A DNA stretch of 64,000 bases, from positions 26,206 through 90,205 of the forward strand of contig NZ_OPYN01000074.1 of assembly GCF_900277125.1 (NCBI RefSeq), written 5' to 3'. This stretch comes from Pseudomonas inefficax. GTDB lineage: Bacteria; Pseudomonadota; Gammaproteobacteria; Pseudomonadales; Pseudomonadaceae. Position 1 is the first letter of the stretch. Every line of letters begins with the position of its first letter. Below, in pieces: positions 35,980-45,216 of the stretch. A program made the translations under genes and the position numbers. Under the pieces are notes generated by a model. It did not search any database. It was not told where the DNA came from and saw nothing but the letters and a program-made list of their open reading frames with translations.

Positions 35980-38220
35980 GTGGTAAAAGCAGTAACAACC
36001 AAACCCGCGCCAATCATCAACCGCCTGGTCGTGGTCGGCCTCGGCCTGATCGGTGGCTCGTTCGCCAAGGGCCTGCGTGAAAGCGGCCTGTGCCGCGAAG
36101 TGGTCGGTGTCGACCTGGACGCCCCCTCGCGCAAGCAGGCCGTGGCCCTGGGCGTGGTCGATCGCTGCGAGGAAGACCTTGCCGCCGCCTGTGTCGGTGC
36201 CGATGTCATCCAGTTGGCCGTGCCGATCCTGGCCATGGAAAAAGTCCTGGCCCGCCTGGCTCAACTCGACCTCGGCGATGCCATCATTACCGATGTCGGC
36301 AGTGCCAAGGGCAACGTCGTCCGTGAGGCGCGAGCCGTCTTCGGTGCCCGCCTGTCGCGCTTCGTCCCCGGCCACCCCATCGCCGGCTCCGAGCAGAGCG
36401 GGGTAGAGGCCTCCAACGCCACCCTGTTCCGCCGGCACAAGGTCATTCTCACCCCGCTGGCCGAAACCGACCCGGCCGCCCTGGCCCTGGTCGACCGCCT
36501 GTGGCGCACACTGGACGCCGATGTGGAGCACATGTCGGTCGAACGCCACGACGAAGTGCTTGCCGCCACCAGCCACCTGCCGCACCTGCTGGCCTTCGGC
36601 CTGGTCGATTCACTGGCCAAGCGCAATGAAAACCTCGAGATCTTCCGGTACGCTGCGGGAGGCTTCCGCGATTTCACGAGAATCGCTGGCAGCGACCCGA
36701 CCATGTGGCACGACATCTTTCTCGCCAACCGCGACGCTGTCCTGCGCACGCTTGATACATATCGCAGCGATCTCGACGCCTTGCGCGACGCGATCGCTGA
36801 AGGGGACGGGCACCAGCTGCTGGGTGTATTCACCCGTGCACGCGTTGCCCGCGAGCATTTCAGTAAAATCCTGGCCCGCCGGGCCTATGTGGACGCTATG
36901 AACGCCAACGATCTGATTTTCCTGGCCCAACCGGGTGGCCGCCTGTCCGGGCGGATCCGCGTACCGGGCGACAAGTCGATTTCCCACCGCTCGATCATGC
37001 TCGGCTCGCTGGCCGAAGGCACCACCGAGGTCGAAGGCTTCCTCGAAGGTGAGGACGCGCTGGCGACCCTGCAGGCATTCCGTGACATGGGTGTGGTCAT
37101 CGAAGGCCCCAACCACGGCCGCGTGACCATTCACGGCGTTGGCCTGCACGGCCTCAAGCCGCCACCCGGGCCGCTGTATGTGGGCAACTCGGGTACCTCG
37201 ATGCGCCTGCTGTCTGGCCTGCTGGCCGGCCAGCCGTTCGATGTGACCATGACCGGCGACGCTTCGCTGTCCAAGCGCCCGATGAACCGTGTGGCCAACC
37301 CGCTGCGCGAAATGGGTGCCGTGGTCGAGACCGGCCCTGAAGGCCGCCCGCCGCTGACCATTCGCGGTGGCCACAAGCTCAAGGCGCTGACCTACACGCT
37401 GCCTATGGCCAGTGCCCAGGTCAAATCCTGCCTGCTGCTGGCCGGCCTGTACGCTGAAGGCAAGACCACCGTCACCGAGCCTGCGCCAACCCGTGACCAC
37501 ACCGAGCGCATGCTGCGCGGCTTCGGCTACAGCGTCGACAGCAACGGCCCGGTCGCCTCGCTGCAGTCCGGCGGCAAGCTCACCGCGACCCGTATCGAAG
37601 TACCGGCCGACATTTCGTCGGCGGCGTTCTTCCTGGTGGCGGCGTCCATCGCCGAAGGCTCGGAGCTTGTGCTGGAGCACGTTGGCATCAACCCAACCCG
37701 TACCGGCGTGATCGACATCCTGCGCCTGATGGGCGGTGACATCACCCTGGAAAACCAGCGTGAAGTCGGTGGCGAGCCGGTGGCCGACCTGCGCGTGCGC
37801 GGGGCCAAGCTGAAAGGCATCGACATCCCTGAAGAGCTGGTGCCACTGGCGATCGACGAGTTCCCGGTGCTGTTCGTCGCCGCTGCCTGCGCCGAAGGGC
37901 GTACCGTGCTGCGGGGTGCCGAAGAGCTGCGGGTGAAGGAATCCGACCGTATCCAGGTCATGGCCGACGGCCTGATCACCCTGGGCATCAAGTGCGAGCC
38001 GACCCCGGACGGCATCATCATCGACGGCGGCCAGTTGGGCGGCGGCGAAGTGCATGGCCACGGTGACCACCGTATCGCCATGGCCTTCAGTGTTGCCTCG
38101 CTGCGCGCCAGTGCGCCGATCCGCATCCACGATTGCGCCAACGTCGCCACCTCGTTCCCCAACTTCCTGGCGCTGTGCGCCGAAGTGGGCATCCGCGTGG
38201 CGGAAGAGGGCAAGTCGTGA
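35980..38220 (+). CDS. aroA: Fused prephenate dehydrogenase / EPSP synthase (TyrA-AroA)
   Basis: This is a 746-residue fusion. Residues 1-300 form a TyrA-type dehydrogenase ([26 protein letters not shown]). Residues from 307 form 5-enolpyruvylshikimate-3-phosphate synthase. The AroA part has [37 protein letters not shown] and KESDRI, the motif set of class II EPSP synthases. It thus joins a tyrosine-branch step to a shared shikimate-pathway step in one chain. The start is GTG at 35980. The end overlaps cmk by four bases (GTGA). An internal ATG at 36898 marks the AroA domain boundary and could serve as a separate start, but I see no strong ribosome-binding site. Confidence 0.95.
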   Translation: MVKAVTTKPAPIINRLVVVGLGLIGGSFAKGLRESGLCREVVGVDLDAPSRKQAVALGVVDRCEEDLAAACVGADVIQLAVPILAMEKVLARLAQLDLGDAIITDVGSAKGNVVREARAVFGARLSRFVPGHPIAGSEQSGVEASNATLFRRHKVILTPLAETDPAALALVDRLWRTLDADVEHMSVERHDEVLAATSHLPHLLAFGLVDSLAKRNENLEIFRYAAGGFRDFTRIAGSDPTMWHDIFLANRDAVLRTLDTYRSDLDALRDAIAEGDGHQLLGVFTRARVAREHFSKILARRAYVDAMNANDLIFLAQPGGRLSGRIRVPGDKSISHRSIMLGSLAEGTTEVEGFLEGEDALATLQAFRDMGVVIEGPNHGRVTIHGVGLHGLKPPPGPLYVGNSGTSMRLLSGLLAGQPFDVTMTGDASLSKRPMNRVANPLREMGAVVETGPEGRPPLTIRGGHKLKALTYTLPMASAQVKSCLLLAGLYAEGKTTVTEPAPTRDHTERMLRGFGYSVDSNGPVASLQSGGKLTATRIEVPADISSAAFFLVAASIAEGSELVLEHVGINPTRTGVIDILRLMGGDITLENQREVGGEPVADLRVRGAKLKGIDIPEELVPLAIDEFPVLFVAAACAEGRTVLRGAEELRVKESDRIQVMADGLITLGIKCEPTPDGIIIDGGQLGGGEVHGHGDHRIAMAFSVASLRASAPIRIHDCANVATSFPNFLALCAEVGIRVAEEGKS

Positions 38221-38903
38221 GTGCCCTGGCGCCGGTCATCACCATCGACGGGCCAAGCGGTTCGGGCAAGGGCACGGTCGCCGGGCTGCTGGCCCGCGAG
38301 CTGGGCTGGAGGCTGCTGGACTCTGGCGCGCTGTACCGGTTGCTGGCGTTCAACGCCAGCAACCACGGCGTCGACCTGACCAACGAAGAGCTGCTGACCA
38401 AGCTTGCCGCCCATCTGGATGTGCAGTTCGTCGCCGCCGAGCCCGGTAAGCTGCAACAGATCATCCTCGAGGGCGAGGACGTCAGCAACGTCATCCGCAC
38501 CGAAACCGTCGGCGCCGGTGCCTCGATGGTCGCTTCGCTGCCGGCCGTGCGTGATGCGCTGCTGGTGCGCCAGCGCGAATTCCGCGAGGCGCCGGGCCTG
38601 ATTGCCGACGGTCGCGACATGGGTACCGTGGTGTTCCCGGACGCGCCGTTGAAGATCTTCCTCACCGCCAGTGCGGAGGAGCGGGCACGTCGCCGCTACC
38701 TGCAGTTGAAGGGCAAGGGTGAAGATGTTAGTCTGTCGAGTCTGCTGGATGAGATTCGTGCGCGTGATGAGCGCGACACCCAACGTGCAGTGGCCCCGCT
38801 GAAGCCAGCGGTCGATGCCATTCAGTTGGACTCTACCGAGTTGTCCATCGAGCAGGTGTTGCAACGTATCAGGAGCGAGATCGCGCTACGCGACCTTCTC
38901 TGA
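38217..38903 (+). CDS. cmk: Cytidylate kinase
   Basis: This 228-residue nucleoside monophosphate kinase has the P-loop GPSGSGKGT (about residues 12-20) and the Cmk signatures [16 protein letters not shown] and [14 protein letters not shown]. It phosphorylates CMP and dCMP. The start is GTG at 38217, overlapping the end of aroA, so the two are coupled. rpsA follows after a structured 124-bp leader. Confidence 0.96.
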   Translation: MSALAPVITIDGPSGSGKGTVAGLLARELGWRLLDSGALYRLLAFNASNHGVDLTNEELLTKLAAHLDVQFVAAEPGKLQQIILEGEDVSNVIRTETVGAGASMVASLPAVRDALLVRQREFREAPGLIADGRDMGTVVFPDAPLKIFLTASAEERARRRYLQLKGKGEDVSLSSLLDEIRARDERDTQRAVAPLKPAVDAIQLDSTELSIEQVLQRIRSEIALRDLL

Positions 38904-39027
38904 TAGCCAGGAGAGCAGGCAGGGGCACCAGTCAACGTCCTGCCGGCTTTCCTTTACTTAAAACAAACCCACATTGTCTGGAATGTGGCGATGGGCGTCT
39001 GTTTCGCCCGAATCTACAGGAATTAAA
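38904..39027 (+). promoter_or_regulatory. rpsA leader with three consecutive hairpins
   Basis: Three inverted repeats are seen: GGCAGG (38918-38923) with CCTGCC (38939-38944); CCACATT (38969-38975) with AATGTGG (38982-38988); and GGGCG (38993-38997) with CGCCC (39005-39009). They are separated by A/T-rich single-stranded stretches. This resembles the folded leader through which ribosomal protein S1 controls its own translation in E. coli. The control itself is inferred. Confidence 0.6.
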
Positions 39028-40704
39028 ATGAGCGAAAGCTTTGCAGAACTCTTTGAAGAAAGCCTGAAAACCCTCAATCTTCAGCCGGGTGCCATCATCA
39101 CCGGTATCGTTGTCGACATCGACGGCGACTGGGTTACCGTACACGCTGGCCTGAAGTCCGAGGGCGTCATCCCGCTCGAGCAGTTCTACAACGAAGCTGG
39201 CGAGCTGACCATCAAGGTCGGTGACGAAGTTCACGTTGCGCTGGACGCGGTCGAAGACGGCTTTGGCGAAACCAAGCTGTCCCGTGAAAAAGCCAAGCGC
39301 GCCGAGTGCTGGATTGTTCTGGAAGCAGCTTTCGCCGCCGAAGAAGTGGTCAAGGGCGTTATCAACGGTAAGGTTAAGGGCGGCTTCACTGTCGACGTTA
39401 ACGGCATCCGTGCGTTCCTGCCGGGCTCCCTGGTTGATGTCCGCCCTGTGCGCGACACCACCCACCTGGAAGGCAAAGAGCTGGAATTCAAGGTCATCAA
39501 GCTGGACCAGAAGCGCAACAACGTTGTCGTTTCCCGTCGCAGCGTGCTGGAAGCCGAGAACTCCGCCGAGCGCGAAGCCCTGCTGGAAACCCTGCAGGAA
39601 GGCCAGCAAGTCAAAGGTATCGTCAAGAACCTCACCGACTACGGCGCATTCGTGGACCTGGGCGGTATCGACGGCCTGCTGCACATCACCGACATGGCCT
39701 GGAAGCGCATCAAGCACCCATCGGAAATCGTTAACGTTGGCGACGAAGTCGACGTACGCGTTCTGAAGTTCGACCGCGAGCGCAACCGCGTTTCGCTGGG
39801 TCTGAAGCAGATGGGCGAAGATCCGTGGGTAGCTATCACTGCCCGTTACCCAGAAGGTACTCGCGTACAAGCTCGCGTTACCAACCTGACCGACTACGGC
39901 TGCTTCGCTGAGCTGGAAGAAGGCGTTGAAGGTCTGGTACACGTTTCCGAAATGGACTGGACCAACAAGAACATCCACCCGTCGAAAGTCGTTCAGGTTG
40001 GCGACGAAGTGGAAGTCATGGTTCTGGACATCGACGAAGAGCGTCGTCGTATCTCCCTGGGCATCAAGCAGTGCAAGTCCAACCCATGGGAAGACTTCTC
40101 CGGCCAGTTCAACAAGGGTGACAAGATCACCGGTACCATCAAGTCGATCACCGACTTCGGTATCTTCATCGGCCTGGACGGCGGCATCGACGGCCTGGTT
40201 CACCTGTCCGACATCTCCTGGAACGAAACCGGCGAAGAAGCCGTACGTCGTTTCAAGAAGGGCGACGAGCTGGAAACCGTCATCCTGTCGGTCGACCCAG
40301 AGCGCGAGCGCATCTCCCTGGGCATCAAGCAGCTGGAAGACGATCCGTTCTCCAACTTCGTTGCTGTCAATGACAAGGGCGCTATCGTCAAGGGCATCGT
40401 GAAAGAAGTTGACGCCAAAGGCGCCATCGTCACCCTGGCCGACGACATCGAAGCTACTCTGAAAGCTTCCGAAATCAGCCGTGACCGCGTTGAAGACGCG
40501 CGTAACGTCCTGAAGGAAGGCGAAGAGATCGAAGCCAAGATCATCAGCGTTGACCGCAAGTCCCGCGTTATCAGCCTGTCCATCAAGTCGAAGGACGATG
40601 CTGAAGAGCGCGAAGCCATCCAGAGCCTGAAAAACGCTCCGGAAGCGGCTGCCGACACCACCATGGCTGCGCTGCTGCGCGAAGCAATGGCCAAGCAGAA
40701 CTGA
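39028..40704 (+). CDS. rpsA: 30S ribosomal protein S1
   Basis: This 558-residue protein contains six S1 (OB-fold) repeats, seen as recurring G..V.G.V..I.D.G.FV.L....GL.H.S motifs (for example [23 protein letters not shown]). It binds mRNA on the small subunit and helps initiate translation. The ATG follows AGGA at ordinary spacing. Codon use looks strongly biased towards optimal codons, as expected for a highly expressed gene. It ends at a strong terminator. Confidence 0.98.
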   Translation: MSESFAELFEESLKTLNLQPGAIITGIVVDIDGDWVTVHAGLKSEGVIPLEQFYNEAGELTIKVGDEVHVALDAVEDGFGETKLSREKAKRAECWIVLEAAFAAEEVVKGVINGKVKGGFTVDVNGIRAFLPGSLVDVRPVRDTTHLEGKELEFKVIKLDQKRNNVVVSRRSVLEAENSAEREALLETLQEGQQVKGIVKNLTDYGAFVDLGGIDGLLHITDMAWKRIKHPSEIVNVGDEVDVRVLKFDRERNRVSLGLKQMGEDPWVAITARYPEGTRVQARVTNLTDYGCFAELEEGVEGLVHVSEMDWTNKNIHPSKVVQVGDEVEVMVLDIDEERRRISLGIKQCKSNPWEDFSGQFNKGDKITGTIKSITDFGIFIGLDGGIDGLVHLSDISWNETGEEAVRRFKKGDELETVILSVDPERERISLGIKQLEDDPFSNFVAVNDKGAIVKGIVKEVDAKGAIVTLADDIEATLKASEISRDRVEDARNVLKEGEEIEAKIISVDRKSRVISLSIKSKDDAEEREAIQSLKNAPEAAADTTMAALLREAMAKQN

Positions 40705-40719
40705 GTTCTGTTTGATCGG

Positions 40720-40753
40720 TAAAAAAAGGCGACCTTCGGGTCGCCTTTTTTTT
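40720..40753 (+). terminator. Intrinsic terminator after rpsA
   Basis: A GGCGACC stem with TTCG loop and GGTCGCC is flanked by A7 upstream and T8 downstream, giving a strong Rho-independent terminator 16 bases after the rpsA stop. Confidence 0.95.
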
Positions 40754-40787
40754 ATGCTGAAAGAAAGCCATGTCGGGGGATTGTGCG

Positions 40788-41852
40788 ATGTTGATGTTTG
40801 GCGACGTCATTGAAGGTCGCGGGCGCGATAACAATTTCCTGATCATCAGGCTGCTGGCGGCAACTGCCGTAGTGGTGGGGCATTCCTTTGCGCTCTCCTA
40901 TCGGGAGTGCCTGAGTTGCACCGACCCTGGGTTGCAGTTGGGTATGCCGGTGCCCGTTCACAGTTTGGGCGTGGAAGTATTCTTCATGGTCAGCGGTTTC
41001 CTGATCGCCGCCAGTGGTGAAAAGAATAGCGCCCGGGATTTCTACCTGGCCCGCGCATTGCGGATCTTGCCTGGCTTGCTTGTGTGCCTGCTGCTGATGG
41101 CCTTTGTGCTAGGCCCCGTCATTACCTCGTTGCCGCTGACCGAATATTTTTCCCAGCGCCAGGTTTACAGGTACGTCTATAGCCCATTGCTGGTTTTCAA
41201 GGATGCCCAGTTCCTCTTGCCTGGGGTGAGCTTTACCCCGCGGCCCTATGGAGATTCGATCAATGGCAGCTTGTGGACCATCCCATTGGAAATGCGCATG
41301 TACGTGGTGTTGTGGCTATTGGTGCTGGTGGCCAAGGTATGCCGGTGGCCGATGGCGGGGTTGACGCTTGCCGCGTTGGTGATTGCACTGGGGCTGCATA
41401 CCCTGCATCCAGCCTTTGCGGAGTACCCGTTCAAGCTGGTGGTGTGCTTCCTGGTCGGGGCGGTGTTCTATTCGTACCGGGCGGTGATCCCGTATAACGG
41501 GTGGCTGTTGCTTGCCTGTGTTGCTTTGTTCTTGTTGGCCAAAGGTGGGCGCCTTGAGGTTTTTGCGTTTGCCGTTCTGACGATGTACGGCACGTTGTAT
41601 GTAGCATATCGCCCGCAGTTGAAGCTTCCTTCGTTTTTGGAGGATTACTCGTACGGTATCTACCTGTACGCATTTCCGATCCAGCAAGTGTTGGCGGCGG
41701 CGATGCCGTGGGCCGGGCCTTACTGGCTGATGTTGGCTGCCGTACCGGCATCCTGGTTGGCGGGGTATGTGTCGTGGCAGTTGGTAGAGAAGCCTGCCTT
41801 GGCGATGCGCAAGCGCTTTTCCCGAGCGGGTTCCCGGCAGCAGTTGGCATAG
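40788..41852 (+). CDS. Acyltransferase family 3 membrane protein (OafA-like)
   Basis: This 354-residue polytopic protein has about ten hydrophobic segments and the AT3 pattern: NNFLIIRLLAATAVVVGHSF with the conserved His, VEVFFMVSGFLI, and GSLWTIPLEMRMYV. Such proteins transfer acetyl or similar groups to surface polysaccharides such as O-antigen. I prefer the ATG at 40788, preceded by GGGGGA; an ATG at 40770 in the same frame has a poorer site. It sits between rpsA and ihfB, which are usually adjacent in pseudomonads, and has visibly more varied codons than its neighbours, so it looks like an acquired O-antigen modification gene. Substrate unknown. Confidence 0.87.
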   Translation: MLMFGDVIEGRGRDNNFLIIRLLAATAVVVGHSFALSYRECLSCTDPGLQLGMPVPVHSLGVEVFFMVSGFLIAASGEKNSARDFYLARALRILPGLLVCLLLMAFVLGPVITSLPLTEYFSQRQVYRYVYSPLLVFKDAQFLLPGVSFTPRPYGDSINGSLWTIPLEMRMYVVLWLLVLVAKVCRWPMAGLTLAALVIALGLHTLHPAFAEYPFKLVVCFLVGAVFYSYRAVIPYNGWLLLACVALFLLAKGGRLEVFAFAVLTMYGTLYVAYRPQLKLPSFLEDYSYGIYLYAFPIQQVLAAAMPWAGPYWLMLAAVPASWLAGYVSWQLVEKPALAMRKRFSRAGSRQQLA

Positions 41853-42594
41853 GCGCCTGGCCTCCAACAGCTGGCGTGGCCGCGCACCAGAAGGTGAGCA
41901 CTGAATTCGCAAGCGGTCCGCGTACCCTGTGGGGGCGGCTTTAGCCGCGAAGAATCCAACGCGATGCATGGCACCGGCTACGCCGGTGTTCGCGGGTGAA
42001 CCCGCTCCCACATGGTCTGTGCCGGCCGCCAGTACTTGCACAGTCCTCTTGTAAACGGCCTTGTGTCGCGAAAAGCCCGCTCCCAACAGGTCGGTACCTG
42101 GCTTGAAAGCAGGCAGCATCTCTGCAGGGCCAGCGACCAGGCCAGATTTGCAAAAGCCTGCACGCCCCCTGTGGTAGCAACTGTCTTGGATATCTCTTCA
42201 AGCCAGCACTGGCCCTTGTAGGAGCGGCCTTGTGTCGCGATGGGCCGCGCAGCGGCCCCGGCAATCTTTGCTGCGAAGCTGAAAACCTCGGGCCGCTTCG
42301 CGCCCCATCGCGACACAAGGCCGCTCCTACAGATATTTGCACATGGCTTGAGGCCGGCGTGGTCGAGGTGGGAGCAACTGTCTTGCTCAATTTCTAAAGG
42401 CTGGTGCGCCCCTGTGGGAGCTGGCTTGCCGGCGATGGGGCCAACCCTGCCAACCCCCGCCAGCTAGACCATTCCTGTAAAACTTCAATCTTGAATTTTT
42501 TTATTAAGTCAAGAACCACCCTGTTCAAATCCCTCCCAGCGTGCTACAAACTGGTTAAGCAATGATCTAGCTGCTTGATAACGAAGGGAAAAAT
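41853..42594. repeat. REP-rich intergenic cluster between the acyltransferase gene and ihfB
   Basis: This 742-bp stretch has no credible gene. It holds one good type B pair (about 42215-42332) and several partial or decayed copies: about 41925-41952 (GGGGGCGGCTTTAGCCGCGA), 41977-42013 (type A), 42049-42089 (fused B/A remnants) and 42412-42443 (GCTGGCTTGCCGGCGATGG). The short string GGTGGTAGCAACTGTCTTG and relatives also occurs twice (near 42170 and 42368). The last 120 bp are AT-rich and should hold the ihfB promoter. Confidence 0.8.
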
Positions 42595-42897
42595 ATGACG
42601 AAGTCGGAGCTGATCGAACGTATTGTCACCCATCAGGGGCTGCTCTCGTCCAAGGACGTGGAGCTGGCCATCAAGACCATGCTTGAACAGATGTCACAAT
42701 GCCTTGCCACCGGCGATCGCATCGAGATTCGTGGTTTTGGCAGCTTCTCGCTGCACTATCGCGCCCCGCGCGTAGGCCGTAACCCGAAGACCGGCCAGTC
42801 GGTCAGCCTCGAAGGCAAGTTCGTGCCGCACTTCAAACCCGGCAAAGAGCTGCGCGACCGGGTCAATGAAGAAGAGCATGATGAGGCCCACACCTGA
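42595..42897 (+). CDS. ihfB: Integration host factor subunit beta
   Basis: This 100-residue DNA-bending protein of the HU/IHF family has [11 protein letters not shown] and the beta-arm [10 protein letters not shown] with the intercalating proline. It pairs with IhfA. The ATG follows GAAGGGA. In pseudomonads it usually follows rpsA directly; here about 1.9 kb intervenes. lapA follows 19 bases later. Confidence 0.97.
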   Translation: MTKSELIERIVTHQGLLSSKDVELAIKTMLEQMSQCLATGDRIEIRGFGSFSLHYRAPRVGRNPKTGQSVSLEGKFVPHFKPGKELRDRVNEEEHDEAHT

Positions 42898-42916
42898 TTC
42901 CACAAGGAGCAATCTG

Positions 42917-43180
42917 ATGCGTAACCTCAAGCGCGCCCTGGCGGCGGTGTTCGTGCTGCTGTTGGCGGCTGTGGTGCTGTTCTTCGTGCTGGAGAACCAG
43001 CAAACCGTCTCGTTGGTCCTGTTCGGTTGGGCTGCCCCGGCAATGCCGGTCGCCGTCGTGGTCCTTGCCGCCTTGGTCATTGGCCTCGCAGTCGGGCCGC
43101 TGCTCGGTGCCTACGGCGTGCAGCGCAGCAAGCGCAAGATCAAGGCTTCTGCCCGACAGGCAGCATTGAGCGGTAATTAA
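42917..43180 (+). CDS. LapA domain (DUF1049) inner-membrane protein
   Basis: This 87-residue protein has two membrane segments (about 5-25 and 41-66) joined by ENQQTVSLVLFGWAAP, the LapA/DUF1049 pattern (lipopolysaccharide assembly protein A, YciS). The E. coli counterpart acts with LapB in LPS assembly and control of LpxC. It is unrelated to the large adhesin also called LapA in P. putida. The ATG follows AAGGAG. It is probably co-transcribed with ihfB. Confidence 0.9.
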   Translation: MRNLKRALAAVFVLLLAAVVLFFVLENQQTVSLVLFGWAAPAMPVAVVVLAALVIGLAVGPLLGAYGVQRSKRKIKASARQAALSGN

Positions 43181-43273
43181 GGACATTTCCTACATCAGTT
43201 TCGGAAAGCCTCACCTATGCCAGCACCGGCCGTCATGGAGTAATAGCGCACTTCATTTTCGGCCAAGGCGAGT

Positions 43274-44713
43274 GTGCGCAGCATGGAATATCCCGTCCTT
43301 TCCCATCACGGTGGCACCCGCGGCGTCACTGGCTCCTGCCATCAACTGCACCTCGATCCGTCCACCAGCCTGCTGATCGATTGCGGCCTGGAGCAGGGCA
43401 GCGATGCCGCGCCAGGCGCAGCATCGGCGCCGCTCGGCTTCGACGTGCAGGGCATTCAGGCCCTGGTCATCACCCATGTGCATCTCGACCATGTTGGGCG
43501 CATCCCGGCGCTGCTGGCTGCCGGCTGCCGTGGCCCAATCTTGTGCAGCGAGCCGTCAGCCCAGCTGCTGCCATTGGTGCTGGAAGACGCTTACAAGCTG
43601 AGCATCAGCAGCGAACCCGCCCATGTGGCGAGGTATCTGAAATTCATCCGCGATCTGGTCGTGCCCGTGCCTTTCGAACAGTGGCACACACTGGTCGAGC
43701 GCCCCGGTCTCAGCTGCCGCATTCGCCTGCAGCGCGCTGGCCATCTGTTGGGTTCGGCCTATGTCGAATGCGATGTGCGGCATGAACAAGCCAATACCCG
43801 ATATGTGTTCTCCGGTGACCTGGGCTCCGGTGGCAACCCTTTGCTACGACCTTTGCAGCCCCCGGAACGAGCCGATGTGCTGGTACTGGAAAGCACCTAC
43901 GGCGACCGCCTGCACCCGCCTGCGGGCGACCGTGAGCAGCGGCTGGAAGCGGCCATCGACCGCGCCCTGGCTGACCAAGGCACACTCCTCATTCCGGCCT
44001 TCAGTCTCGGCCGCACTCAGGAGTTGCTGTACGAACTCGAAGGCATTCTTCATCGGAAGGACTTGCTGAACAAAGCCGGCCCGGCCCCCGATGGCGACCC
44101 GCTGGACTGGTCGCAATTGCCCATCATCCTCGACTCGCCCCTGGCCCAGCGCATTACCTGTGTATATCGGGAGCTGCACGACTACTGGAATGCCGAAGCC
44201 CGGGCGCGCCTTGCCGAAGGACGCGACCCGTTGGGTTTCAGCCAGTTGATCAGCGTGGACACCCACGCCCGCCACCAGCAGGTGGTCAATTATCTGAAGA
44301 GCACCGGGCGTCCGGCGATCGTGATTGCAGGTAATGGCATGTGCTCGGGTGGGCGCATCGTCAATTACCTCAAGGCCATGTTGGGGGACTCGCGGCACGA
44401 GGTGATGTTTGTCGGGTATCAGGCCAAGGGTACGCCGGGGGCGGTGTTACAGGCCAGTGAAGGGGCAGAAGGGTTTGTGCAGATTGACCTGGATGGGCGG
44501 ATGTATGAGGTGCGCGCAAAAGTTGTAACCTTGCCGGGTTACTCTGGTCATGCCGACCAGGCAGAGCTCGTGGCTTTTGCATCGCCGGACCGGGGCGGGG
44601 CAGGGCGCGTGGTGCTGGTACACGGTGATAACAATGCCAAGATGGCTCTGGGTAAGGCCATCGAAGAGAAAATCAAGCAGCAGGGGCGTTCGATCAAAGT
44701 CTTCATCCCATGA
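43274..44713 (+). CDS. Metallo-beta-lactamase/beta-CASP RNA-processing-type hydrolase
   Basis: This 479-residue protein has the metal motif THVHLDHVG (HxHxDH), further ligands in FSGDLGSGG and a C-terminal GYSGHADQAEL (RMMBL-type) motif, with a beta-CASP insert including ILDSPLAQR and IVIAGNGMCSGGR. This is the layout of CPSF73-like nucleases, so it is likely an RNA-processing enzyme rather than a lactamase. The GTG at 43274 has AAGG six bases upstream; the ATG at 43283 is the alternative. It separates the ihfB-lapA pair from the O-antigen genes. Confidence 0.87.
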   Translation: MRSMEYPVLSHHGGTRGVTGSCHQLHLDPSTSLLIDCGLEQGSDAAPGAASAPLGFDVQGIQALVITHVHLDHVGRIPALLAAGCRGPILCSEPSAQLLPLVLEDAYKLSISSEPAHVARYLKFIRDLVVPVPFEQWHTLVERPGLSCRIRLQRAGHLLGSAYVECDVRHEQANTRYVFSGDLGSGGNPLLRPLQPPERADVLVLESTYGDRLHPPAGDREQRLEAAIDRALADQGTLLIPAFSLGRTQELLYELEGILHRKDLLNKAGPAPDGDPLDWSQLPIILDSPLAQRITCVYRELHDYWNAEARARLAEGRDPLGFSQLISVDTHARHQQVVNYLKSTGRPAIVIAGNGMCSGGRIVNYLKAMLGDSRHEVMFVGYQAKGTPGAVLQASEGAEGFVQIDLDGRMYEVRAKVVTLPGYSGHADQAELVAFASPDRGGAGRVVLVHGDNNAKMALGKAIEEKIKQQGRSIKVFIP

Positions 44714-45216
44714 GGGCTATGCCAGCCAAATCTAGAGAGGGGCAATCTTTTTGTTGCAAACGCGGCACTTCTAAGGGTGTGTAGGTGCATCCGATGGATG
44801 GCAGGTTTTCTTTTGCGTTTTGAGGAACTTGCCGAAGCAAACGGTTGACTTAGCCAACGTGCCGACTCGGGGTTGAAGCGAGCCGCTCAGGATAGTAGCT
44901 TGATGGTCGTGATTTCGCATTGGAACGATAACCGATAGCAAGCTACATATTATAAATGATGGCCAAAGTATGGCTAAGGGCGGGTGGCTACAATAACATG
45001 CGCCAGCACCGGAGCGTGATTGGGGCAATGATCGTGGGGGGCTTGGCTTCTGGTATTCCGAATTTTCAGGGGTTGCGGCAGGTCAGTCACCGCGGCGCAT
45101 AGTCGGTTTCCAGCAGGTCAGCGTTTGCGACTTGTTAACGATCATGCATGCCTCCATTAGAGTTCAGGGCACTTCATGCAGCGCCGACATCGCCACACCC
45201 AAAAGGATAAGTCAGT
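44714..45216. other. AT-rich non-coding region before the O-antigen genes
   Basis: I see no gene in these 503 bp. An AT-rich core (44941-44960, TACATATTATAAATG) could hold a promoter. Just downstream, AAGGGCGGGTGGCTAC (44977-44992) loosely resembles the GGCGGTAGC core of ops/JUMPstart elements that recruit RfaH-type antiterminators in other O-antigen loci, but it does not match exactly. The A/T-rich composition differs from the flanking genes. Confidence 0.5.

Noticed and set aside
41853-42594. Possible RAYT transposase or pseudogene in the REP cluster
   Set aside because: All frames here are short and broken; only REP copies and their remnants are visible, with no HUH or tyrosine transposase motif.
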